Assembly (NCBI RefSeq): GCF_023065955.2
Contig: NW_026622863.1
Span: 49,148,177 to 49,212,176, forward strand
Source of the DNA: Ursus arctos
Lineage: Eukaryota; Chordata; Mammalia; Carnivora; Ursidae
Length of the DNA: 64,000 nt
Reading direction: 5' to 3'
Under the pieces are notes generated by a model. The model was not told the origin of the DNA, made no database searches, and saw nothing but the letters and a program-made list of their open reading frames with translations. Position numbers and translations under genes: made by a program. Positions 33,501 to 45,500 of this stretch are shown one piece after another; the stretch's first letter is position 1; every line of letters starts with the position of its first letter.

Positions 33501-36500
33501 ATAGCAGAAGAGCCTGATGTGGGGCTCGATCCCAGATCGCCGGGATCACACCCTGAGCTGAAGGCAGATGCTTAACCGCTGTGCCACCCAGGCGCCCCTG
33601 TGTGTAAGACTTCTTAAGAAGGGTCTGGCAGGGGTGCCTGGCTGGCTCAGTCATTAAGCATCTGCCTTCGGCTCAGGGTGTGATCCCAGCGTTCCAGGAT
33701 CGAGTCCCACATCGGGCTCCACCGCTGGGAGCCTGCTTCTTCCTCTCCCACTCCCCCTGCTTGTGTTCCCTCTCTCGCTGGCTGTCTCTCTGTCACAAAA
33801 ATAAAAAAAATCTTAAAAAAAAAAAAAAAAAAAAAAGAAGGATCTGGCAGTCTGCATCAGACAATAAATGTCAGTCAGCCGGCTATTTGACTGGACTTCT
33901 GAGGCCAGAAAGACTCATTGACCAGAAGGTTTGAGGGCAGTACAACCATTTTGTATACTAACTTTTACAGTGGATTTAAACCCCAAAGGAGTGATTATGG
34001 GGAAGTAGAAAGCCACTTAAAACCCGTATGACTGTTTCGTCTTCGCTGGTTATTTGAGCTTTCATCTGTCAGTTCCATTTTGGTCCTTAGCAAACAGTGT
34101 CAACTGCCTGGGAGCTGATAGATCTTGGTTCACTTAGCACCCTAAATTATACTGTTGTGTCTTTTTTTTAAAATAATCTCGGGCGTGTGTTGGGGGAGTA
34201 GAGTGGGTGTATGGTGTGTATATGTGGTGAGAGAAGAAAGGAGAAAAAGAGACCCATACCTTGGGAAGTTTGAAGTTATTTATACATACTCACATACCAT
34301 CTTTTTTTTTTTTAATAAAGATTTTATTTACTTTGAGAGAGAGGCACAGAGAGCAGGAGCATGAGTGCGGGGAGGAGCAGAGGGAGAGGAAGAAGCAGAC
34401 TCCCCACTGAGCAGGGAACCCTACATGGGGATCGATCCTGGGACTCAAGGATCATGACCCAAGCTGAAGGCAGACACTTAACTTACTGGGCCACCCAGAT
34501 GCCCCCAACTTTTTTTTTTTGTAAGTTTTAATTTATTTATTAGAGTGCGAGAGCGTGTGCGCCCAAGTGGGGGAAGGGGCAGAGGGAGAGAGAGAATCCC
34601 AAGCAGACTCCCCGCTGAGCCGGGAGCCTGACACGGGGCTCTACCCCAGGATTCTGGAATCATCATGACTTGAGCTGAAGGCAGGCGCTTAACCGACTGA
34701 GCCACCCAGGCGTCCCCACACATAACCATCTTAAACTTTGTAAAAATAGCTAGTACCGAGAAGCACTTTTTTTCCTGAACCATTTGAGAATAAGGTGTCC
34801 AAATGATGCTCCATCCATCACTCCCAAATATTTTAGTCTGTATTTTCTCAAACGAGGCATTTTCTGTAATCGCAAACTGAACTTCAAAATCAAAATTCAG
34901 ATGGATAGACACATCGCTACCATCTAATCCTCAGACCCTATTCGGATTTTGTCAGTTGTTCCAATCATGTCCTTAATGACAGAAGGATTCAGTTCAGGAT
35001 CATGCATGCATCTAGATTTTCATGATGTTTTTGACGATTACAAAGCAGTTATTTTGTAAATTGTTCCTTAGTCTGGGTTTGTCTGATGTCTCATGATTAG
35101 ATTCCAGCTTCACACCTTTGGCAAAAATATCACACCGGGGGCGCTCCTCATCCTGTGCTGTGGTCTGGTGCTGTTTTCCATATGCTACTTTACTGGCAAT
35201 GTTAATTTTGATCGTTTGAGTAGAATTATGTCTGCCAGATTTCTCCTTTGAAAATAATTCCCTTTTTCCCCCTGTAATTCCCCTCCAATAATTTTTGGAG
35301 AGGTATTTTGAAAATATGTAAATACCTCATTATTTATCAAACTGTATCAACTAGTTGGTTTTAGATCTATGACTAAAGGACTCTAGTTAAAGTGTTATAA
35401 TCTGTTACTATTTATTTTTTTCTGCAAAGTGTTCCAGCTTGACCAGTGGGAGCTCCTTCATGTTGGCTCCTGTTTCCTCTTGACACGTCCCCACCATTCT
35501 TTGCACACTTCCTTGTTTCAGGCACAGTAAGGTGCATACTCTCCCTGCCCTAGCTTTGAGATCAACCGTTTCTCCAGAGAGAAATGTTTCTCTCAGTGGG
35601 GGTTAGAAACCAAGATCTGGGGGTTAGGTGTGCTCACTGCTCCCAGGGCATCATTGCTTTGATGCTTTGTCCGCGGACGTAGCTCTTCTGTATTTGTATG
35701 CACATACACACATGCTTGCATCTGCATTGACTTCCTTGTCTGTCTGTATATACTGAAAATGAGTTCACACTAATAACCCACCACAGGCTTTATTCTAGTT
35801 TTTTTCCCCTTTCCACAATTCTAATTCTCTTTTCTGACTGTGAGAAACCTAGGTTCTCTGTATATTCACTTGTTGCAGAAGTCCTTGGTTGGAGTCAGTC
35901 TCCTGGTGCCTCCCCCCACCATGCCACACTTCTTACCTGGCTCTGCTCTGTCCCCTGTAGCAGGCCACCCAGCCCCTCCACACACACTCTTCCCTGCCCT
36001 TCCTCAGTCCCAGGGAATGGCTTCTGGACTGGACGATTCAGGAAAGGAAAAGGAAAATCACTTTCTTACTCATATTTAATTGTTTATATCTTAAAATATA
36101 GATATGTGATGGCATTTTGCAAGATAATTTCATTGAGCTTTAATAGCTTACGGCCATGCTTCCTGCTGCTATAGGCCTTTGCAAATGCCATCTCCAGCCC
36201 CACAGCCTGGAGCTTTTGTTCAATAACCCTTGCTTATGTTTCTTGCTGTTGTTTAGTGCTGGTGTTATCCTCAAACCATTCGTCTAATGAGACATGTTTA
36301 GTTTTTTTGTTGGCTGTGACAAAGAATGTTTTATTGAATATATTCAGACACACAGTCTTGCTCACTCATGTAAGAATTTCTGCGGTGTGAACACAGCCAG
36401 GGTTAAAGCCAGAGTGGAACTGGGTCTTTAGCTTTGCTGACTCCTTCCAGTGCAGGGAGTACATGTCACTCATCGCTGTGTCCCCAGCGCCCAGAGGAGC

Positions 36501-39500
36501 ACACACTAAGTGCTCAATAAACATTTATTGGATTTGGGTGGTCCTTGGCTGCTTTTAATGAACAGTAAACCTTAAGTAATGACATTTCTCCTAGATGGTG
36601 AGGAGCTACTGCCTTGCGGTCGAAAGCCAACATTTTTCTCCCTAAGCAGTTTTGCCTTTTTCTCAACAGAAGGTGGTCTTTTGCTCTGTTAAGGAAGCGC
36701 TGGAAGTGGACTGGAGCAGTGATAAAGCGAAGGCAGCTCTGAAGCGCACAACTTCGGATTACTTCCTCCTTCAAGGTGAGGCCTCAGAGCCCAGCTTCCC
36801 AGTGAGCGCTTTGCACTTTGATTTCTGCAGCTGTGGCTGCAGGGTCCAAGGGGTTTCTTGATGTTTGCCCCTAGTTGAGTTCCTCACGAGCTGGTTCTCA
36901 GTGGCCACTCATCCAGACGGATGGCGATGCGGCCCCTCGATGAGTTCTGGATAACACTCACCCGTTCTCGGAGAGACTGAGGTAGAGATGTCGCTTTCAT
37001 TTGTCAAATTTGCAAAGCACTTTTGGTTGCATTTGAATAGTCTTCAGCCTTCCCTTCTTCAGGGCTGGGTCTGTGCAGACTCCAGGAACAGCCCCTGCCC
37101 CAAGTCAGGTCAGGTGGTGGCTGTGCATGATAGCTCCCCATGATTCCTCCCTCCCCAGGCACTACGTATATTGTTTCAGAGGGAAATATGTAAAACTACG
37201 GAAAACTCCCTTAATAAACTGAAAATCAGATGAGGCTAATTAGCTAGGAATGAAGCTTTCCTCCTAATAATTAGTGGTGTTAGCCAAGTTGGGGTTGGGA
37301 AGAGTTGGGAGAATCTAGTTTAGAGCACTTAATATCCATTTGTATGGAAATCATCCAGTGTGGGGAGGTGGGGAAGTCGTCCAGTGGGTTAGGTGGGAAT
37401 GAGTCTTAGGCACGTGAGTCTGCTAGGACTCAGAAAATACCTCTTTCTCTGGGCGGGGACAGGGCGGTAAGGCAGTGCCATCTCTAGTCCAGCCTGAGCA
37501 CGGGGCCTGGGCCAGTGGGAGAAGCTAATCACTCAGTGCCTGGCACATCGAGAGCCCTCCGTAAACAGTAGCCATTAATCTGCGAAAGGCTTGGAGGGTA
37601 TAACCTGAGTGGTTCTTATTGCTGCTTATACAAGGAGTCAACTGGTATTCGAGTTTACCAAAATCTGGTGATTCTCAACTGAGGGCACTTTTGCTTGCCA
37701 GGGGCATTAGCAGTGTCAACACATTTTTGGTTGTTCAGGCTGGGGGCAGGTAGGGTGGTGAGAGGTCAGGCATGTTGCTAAATATCCATGGCACAGGACA
37801 GCCCCTTGTGACAAAGAGTTATCTGGCCCAAAATGTCACAGTGTCAGTAGTGCCAAGGGCAAGACATCTGATCTAACCCTTCCCAGTTTCTAGAGTATTT
37901 TCTCCTCCCAGCTCATCAACACAGCACCCTTGTGAGGTAGACAGGCTGGGAATTCTCCCCAGTTTGGTTTCTTGAGGTGAGGGAACAGAGACCCAGAGAG
38001 GCTCAGTGTTTTACCTAAGAGAATACAGACTGGCCACGACAAAGAAGGTAGGGCCCTGAACCACTCAGGTCTTTGAAGCCTAATGCTGTGTGAGACCCCC
38101 GGAGACACAGCCTAGCTCCATCCAACATCCTAAGCTGTTGGCTTATGGAATCCTCACCATACTCCTGTGGAGTAGCTGCTGTTCCCCCATTTATCGGTGT
38201 TTTAAAAGACACAGACTGGGCCGCCTGGGTGGCTTGTATTTCTCTACTTTTATATTTGTATCCTTTTTTTAAAAAAAGATTCTATTTTTTTATTTGAGAG
38301 AGAGCAAGCGCACAAGTAAAGGGAGTGGCACAGGGAGAGGAAGAAGCAAACTCCCCGCTGAGCAGGGAGCCCGATGTGGGGCTCGATCCCATGACCCTGG
38401 GATCATGACCCGAGCCGAAGGCAGACACTTAATCGACTGAGCCACCCAGGCGCCCCTCTACTTTTATACTTATAATTAAGAACTTTATTGGCTTAAGACT
38501 TAACACCAGAAAATTTACTTTAAATGTATTTCTTTAAAAAAAAAAAATTCTAGAAATTGTTTTTTGTTTTGGGGGTGGTGGTTTTGTGATTTTTAAAAAA
38601 TTAATTCATTAATTCAAACAGAATATCCTGCACTTAGTCCTAAAGTTTGATTTTATTTTTAACCATTCTTTTTGCCCAGCCTGTTTTGATTGCTAACCGT
38701 GGCGTAAAAGTACAGTCCAGAAAGAGACTGAGCAGTCTCGTGTCCTGGAAAAAGCATGGGCTTTGGAGACTGACAGAGCTGAACTCAGATCGCAGCTCCC
38801 CCTTAGCAGCAGCAGTCCTAACCTTTGATGCGTGAGCTTCAATTCAGATCCAGGTTCTTAACGTGGGGCTGAGGGGGCTAGGGGCTAACACTGTCTTCCC
38901 TCAGCTCTAAGAGCGGTACTGAGGTGGTGAATGTGAAAGATGAGTGCCGGGGGCACAGCTTCTAGACTATTTAATATTTTCCTTTGACTCTCTTCAGAAC
39001 ATACTCCAATCACATAGGAGGAGGAGGGTTGGTTTGTTTTTTAAGTCAACATTTGCACACCTGAAATTGATACAATTCTAAAATGGCCTTACTTTTATTA
39101 TTATAAAATCAAAATATTACTCAGCTATCAAAAAGAACGATTTCTCAACATTTGTTGCAACATGGACGGCGCTGGAGGAGATAATGCTAAGTGAAATAAG
39201 TCAAGCAGAGAAAGACAATTATATGGTTTCTCTCATCTATGGAACATAAGAATTAGGAAGATCGGTAGGAGAAGAAAGGGATAAAGAAAGGGGGGGTAAT
39301 CAGAAGGGGAGATGAAGCATGAGAGACTATGGACTCTGAGAAACAAACTGAGGGCTTCAGAGGGGAGGGGGATGGGGGAATGGAATAGGCTGGTGATGGG
39401 TAGTAAGGAGGGCACGTATTGCACGATGCACTGGGTGTTATACGCAACTAATGAAGCATCGAACTTTACATCAAAAATGTAAAGGGATGTACTGTATGGT

Positions 39501-42500
39501 GACTAACATAATATAATAAAAAAAAATTTTTTTTTTTTAAAGATTTTATTTATTTATTCGACAGAGATAGAGACAGCCAGCGAGAGAGGGAACACAAGCA
39601 GGGGGAGTGGGAGAGGAAGAAGCAGGCTCATAGCGGAGGAGCCTGATGTGGGGCTCGATCCCATAACGCCGGGATCACGCCCTGAGCCGAAGGCGGGCGC
39701 TTAACCGCTGTGCCACCCAGGCGCCCCAATAAAAAATTTTTAAAAATAAAATAAAATCAAACAGTGGTAACATCTGACTTCAGGGTGTGGGATGGCGTTG
39801 GGGAATATCCAGGTTGAGTGGTCGACTTTTCAGGCACTACCGTGGTTTTCATGTGGCGTGTAAGAATGGTTATTGTGTACTGAACACTGCTTGCTGCTTT
39901 ACCTGGCACTGTGCTAAGCATCTGACATACTCTGTTATATTATCGTGACAACCTTTGAAATACAGTTGCTGTCCCATTTTCTTTAAGGAGACCAGGTCGA
40001 GCATGGCTGTGACTTGCTTGGGCATATGCTTGGTTTTACAGACAGAACCAGATTTAGACCATGAGGTCTGTTTGATCCGTGGACGGTGCTCCTCACATCT
40101 GTAATATGCACTTCTAAACCAAGTGATTCTGTTAAATTTCAAGTCAGGAGCTCTGGATGATAGAGAAATAGAATCACCTCCGCAGTGCAGAAAACCCGGG
40201 TTCAGATACAAAGATTATCTGAATTCTGACCCAGATAGTCTTCCTCCTCCCCCAAGAGACACTTAAGAGTTTTATTTCTGTTGTAGAAGTATCACAGTAA
40301 GCAATTTTCAGAGAATTCACAATGGTGTAAAATAAATTTTCTTCATTATACCCTTCCCATTTTCCACATTTCTATTTGTAGGGGAAACTACAGTTTAGAA
40401 TTCCTTGCGGGGGTGGGGGGTGCGCCTGGGTGGCTCAGTCATTAAGCGTCTGCCTTCGGCTCAGGTCATGATCCCAGGGTCCTGGGATCGAGCCCCCGCA
40501 TCTGGCTCCCTGCTCAGCGGGGAGCCTGCTTCTCCCTCTCCCTCTGCCTGCTGCTCCCCTTACTTGTGCTCGCTCACTTTCTGCCAGATAAATAAATAAA
40601 ATCTTTAAAAAAAAAAAAAAAATTCCTTGCCGGGGCACCTGGGTGGCTCAGTCAGTTAAGCATCTGACTCTTCTTCTTCTTCTTTTTTTTTTTTTTAAAG
40701 ATTTATTTATTTGAGAGAGCAAGCACGTGTGCGTAAGAGTAGTGGGGAAGGGCAGAGGGAGAGGGGAGAAGCGGACTCCCCGCTAAGCAGCAAGCCCCAC
40801 AAGGGGCTCGATCCCAGGACTCTGGGATCATGACCTGAGCTGAAGGCAGACAGACGATCAGCCGACTGAGCCACCCAGGATCCTAAGCATCCAACTCTTG
40901 ATTTCGGCTCAGGTCATGATCTAAAGGTCACGAGATCAAGCCCTGCGTCAGGCTCTGTGCTGAGTGTAGAGTCTGCTTGGGATTTTCTCTCTGCCTCTTC
41001 ACACCCTATCCTTGCTCACTCTCTCTAAGTAAATAAATCTTACAAAAAAAAAAAAAAAAGACTTTCTTGTCTATCTTCTTGGAAAATGATCAGCAGTCAT
41101 AATCATGCATGTGTATATGTAAACCAAACTATTAAAATGGCTTGCTGCTTTTCACTGGATGGCCTTATGTGATATGGAAGGGTCTTGGAGCATGTATAGA
41201 GTGACCTTATCTGTCTCGTTGGCTGCGTGATATATTCCTTTCGGTGTACCATTGTTTGTGGCCAGTTTCATCTTGAAAGGCATGTAAGTTGTTTTTGGTT
41301 TTTCCTGGTCCTTGGAATTTGTTCCCAATAGCCTTTCTAGGAAGGTGACTTACACACTTAATGATACCTTAGGAGTTCCTAGTAAGGACACAGTGCTTGC
41401 TTGGCTATGATGCCTGCCTGAGAAGACTTCATAGGGAACCTGACTTTGTTTCACTATGGCCCAATGGAGCACATAGTAGGTGCTCCATAAGTATTTTTTG
41501 CCTGAGTGACTGGCTTTTGCTCGTCTGGTCATTTGCTCCACTCTAGAGGGAGACCAGCCTGCCCACTGGTGTCCCTGCAGGATCTTCTTGCCTGCCTGTT
41601 TCTCTAGGCACCCAACAGACTCGATTCCAGCATCGCGCTGGCCTGCCCCTCACATGTAGGTGTTTCTTACTGCCCCATTCACAATTCAGCCTCTGGTGAA
41701 GCAGCTGCCCTGTGGTGTGTGTGTGCGTGTGTTTGCCTTGTTTGGGTGTCGAGTGTTTTTCCAGTTTACTTAATAAGATAGTGGCCAGACTGCATGCTTC
41801 CTGCTGCATTTTTCCACTATCTTGAGAGTTGGCCTCACCATCTGTGAGCAAAAGGTCTCATCTTTTTATTATTCTCCCATGGCATGTTGCAAAACATTAA
41901 GCGTGAGCTGGTTTCCTGTGGCAAAAAGTTGACTTTGATTTGTTCTTTTTGAGGTTACTGTGAGTTTATCATAACAGGAGTGCTAAAAATATCAGGTCTA
42001 GTATGGAAACAGCATTCACTTACCAGCATGAACAATAACATGCAGGTTTAGCCCAGAGCAGGAAGAAATGGGCTTCATCATAAGATGAGAATTACTTAGC
42101 AGAGAATCCTTGGCAATTTGAACTTTTTTGGTCTCTGTTCTGATGAGTCGTGGAAAAGTACTTAGGCTGTTTTTGAGCCACAGAATTAAAGCTGAAAATA
42201 ATCTTAAGCAAACATTGTTTGAGCACCTGCTATAGGCCAGATCCTGTGCCTGGGAATCCTCATCAGCTCCTGGCCAGTGGAAAAGAGAAACACAAATAAT
42301 TCTCCTTGTGAGGAGAGCTGTAACAGGGCTCTGGACAGGCTGTTGTGTTGTGCTGTTCTGTTTTTCAGCTTGTGTGAATTACTTCATAATAAACTACCGT
42401 GGAGCTCAGGGAACCGGGGCGTCTAGCCGTCTTTGGGGAGCCGAGAAGTCTTCACAGAGGATGATAGATCTGAGCTGGCTTTTAAAGAAGAGGGGTTTGC

Positions 42501-45500
42501 TAGGGACTGAAGAGAGGTGAGACCATTGACAGGTAGAGGAGCAGTCCCTGTACAGGGCCAGCCGTGCCAAGACCATGGCCCAGCGAGGCTGGAGCTCTCT
42601 GGGAGCTGGCTGGAGAGGAGATCATCAGGGCCCTGCTTTTTAGCCTTTTATTCTTTTCTCTTTTCTTTTCTTTTCTTTTTTTAAGATTTTATTTTTCAGT
42701 GATCTCTAAACCCAATGTGGGGCTTGAACGCACGACCCTGAGATCAAGAGTCGCATGTTCTTCCTACTGAGCCGGCCAGGCGCCCCTAGGCTTCTATTCT
42801 TAACAGCCATTCATTCCCCAACTGATAAGAGATCAGAATCTCTCAGGGAACATTTGAAAAATACAGATTCCCTGGTTCTAGCTCAGATTTACTGGATCAA
42901 AATAACTAGGGGAGCGTGGCATCTCCGTATGTTCGTAAAGCTCCCCAGCTTCTGAAGGCTCAGCCAATTAGAGGGAAACTGCCCGGGGGAGAGGGTACCC
43001 ATGTCCTGTGTCACAGCTTTGAGTTCGTTTGTGTTCTTAGGTTACAGCATATTAAGTATTTATTTCAAATGAGGCCATTACTACACTGAGGCAGAAAAAA
43101 GGAACTAACCCATGTAGCTTTTGAATATATACCCTCAGACTAAAGAAAGAACTATAAACAAATACTGAACTGTAATTAGTAGGTTTGTTTTTCACAGTGG
43201 TGTATGGGTTAGCAATTCTGAAACTAGTTACTGTTTGTTCTAGAATTGAGCAAATAGGTAAATATATTGTGGATAATGAGAATCAGATTTTTTTTTTTTA
43301 ATTGCCAGAAAAGGGAGTTCTTATAAGTATGGAAGGTGGGAAAGGCTAGAAGGAACGCTGTGAGATGAGATGGGAATTGGAGTCCCCGGATGAACTCATG
43401 GTTTTTGTGTGTAGATACAGAAATAGATGTGTGTATGTGTGTGTCTTCACATTTATGCATGTGTATTTGCTAGTTCTGAAACAGAGGGCTTAGAAGCAAG
43501 GACAGTCTGGTAGCAAGCCATGAGTGCACCTCATGCCAGATCCTGCTTGGTAATCTCCTAAGAACCAGGCTGTCTTGGAGAAAAGGCTGATTCTGGGGCT
43601 TGGGTAGGAACATCACAGGGTGAGCTTGGAACATCCTGCTATGCCAGAAAGTAAGGATGTGCCCAAAGAATGATGAGTCATGTCGAAAGGACATAGGTGC
43701 CAACTTGAAGGGGCTCCTCCTGGTGAAATCTGGGACAATTGGAGGATAAAGTAAATAATAGATTGTAATGCATAGAATAAAAAAAGAGCCCATGAGTCTA
43801 TACTGATAGATAAATGAATGGCAGAGAGGGGAAAGTTTTGTTTTGTTTTTTTGTTTTGTTTTGTTTTGTTTCAGCAGAAGAATAAAGCAGGGGGGGGGCG
43901 CCTGGGTGGCACAGCGGTTAAGCGTCTGCCTTCCGCTCAGGGCGTGATCCCGGCGTTACAGGATCGAGCCCCACGTCAGGCTCCTCCACTATGAGCCTGC
44001 TTCTTCCTCTCCCACTCCCCCTGCTTGTGTTTCCTCTCTTGCTGGCAGTGTCTCTCTGTCAAATAAATAAATAAAATCTTAAAAAAAAAAAAAATAAAGT
44101 AGGAGTGATGAAGATGTAAAAAATCTGTATATGACCATCACCATAGCAGTAAAAATAGTTTCAGTCCTTGGTGGACGACTGGGTGGCTCAGTCGGTTAAG
44201 CGTCTGCCTTTGGCTCAGGTCATGATCCTGGGGTCCTGGGATCGAGTCCCATGTGGGGGGGTGTCTCTGCTCGGTGGGGAGCCTGCTTCTCCCTCTGCCC
44301 CTCCCCCCTGCTCGTGCTCACCCACTCTCTAAGATAATAAATAAACCTTTTTAAAAAATTGGAAAAAAAAGAATCCTTGATGGATGCTAAAACTAACGGG
44401 AAGGTTTGCTCTGAAATAGTCTCTTCCCAAGATGCTTTTTAACTAATTACAGAGAGAGACTTCAGAGAACCCTGGCAGATTGTACCTCAAACAAGAGATC
44501 AAAGTTGATACTCCAGGAATGGGACAAAAAGAGCTCACGCATCCTGAGAGGATGCACTGAGAGGGACACACCACTGCTCTGGATTTCCTGTCCAAAGTGG
44601 GTAATGTGAGTCTGATTATGAGGAAACATCAGACCAACCCGAATAGAAGAATATTCTGTGAAGTAAATGCCTTGTACTCTTCAAACTGTCGCAAAGAACT
44701 GAGGAACTCTTGTCCCAGATTAAAGGAGAATAAAGAGACATGATAACTAAGTGGAATGGAGAATTCTGGATTGGATCCGAGACTGGGGGAAGATTTTTCA
44801 TTTCTTTTGCTCTCAAGGACATTAGTGAGACAGTTGATGAAATTTGAAAAAGGTCTGTAGATTAGATATACTCAGCGTGAATTTCATGTTTGCGTAATTG
44901 TTTTGTGGTTATATAAGAGAATATTCTTGTTTTTAGGAAATACACTCTGAAGTATTTAGGGGCAAATGGTGGATCATTCAGGAAAAAATGAGTGTGTGTA
45001 AACATAGAGAAATAATGATAAATGTGGTAGGATGTTAACATTGGGGAAATCTAGATGAAGTTATACAGGAATTCTGTGTACTGTTTTTCTGTAGGTCTAA
45101 AATTATTTCGTAAGTTAAAAATAAGGGCGCCTGGTGGCTCAGTTGGTCAAGCGTCTGACTTTGGCTCAGGTCATCTCTGGGTCCTGTTATGAAGCCCTAA
45201 GTTGGGCTCCCTGCTCAGCAGGGAGTCTGCTTCTCCTTCCCTCTCTTCCCTCTCCCATCCTGTCCCTCTCCTTCTCTCCCTTTGCCCCTACCTCCACTCA
45301 TGCTCGCTCTCTCTCTCTCTCAAATAAATAAAACCTTAAAGGAAAAAGTTAAAGATAACAAAAACAAAAACAATCTCCAAACAAACCGATTCTCAGCACC
45401 TGGAAAAATGCTGGTATTTAGTAGCTGATGAATAATACTTGCAAAGGGCTTATTGATCATCTGTGTGGGGTCCATAGAATGGCGTATTTTAACAGCACAT

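Larger units (their letters stand above)
24026..36669 (+). other. SAE1: SAE1 intron 5
   Basis: 12.6 kb, phase 0. After one SINE at 24303, positions 24500-26550 hold no recognised repeat or gene. From 27.4 kb on it is dense in L2, L1, MER3 and CAN-SINEs, ending in an old L1-like tract at 34.9-36.1 kb. Confidence 0.9.
43250..45112. repeat. Old L1M-like tract interrupted by SINEs
   Basis: The tail AGGTCTAAAATTATTTCGTAAG and the body with GTAGGATGTTAACATTGGGG resemble an old L1 3' end. CAN-SINEs at 43891 and 44175 sit inside. Assignment tentative. Confidence 0.4.

Noticed and set aside
33153..33615. CRISPR-like direct repeats
   Set aside because: The regularly spaced 14-bp repeats are SINE target duplications in a mammalian intron.
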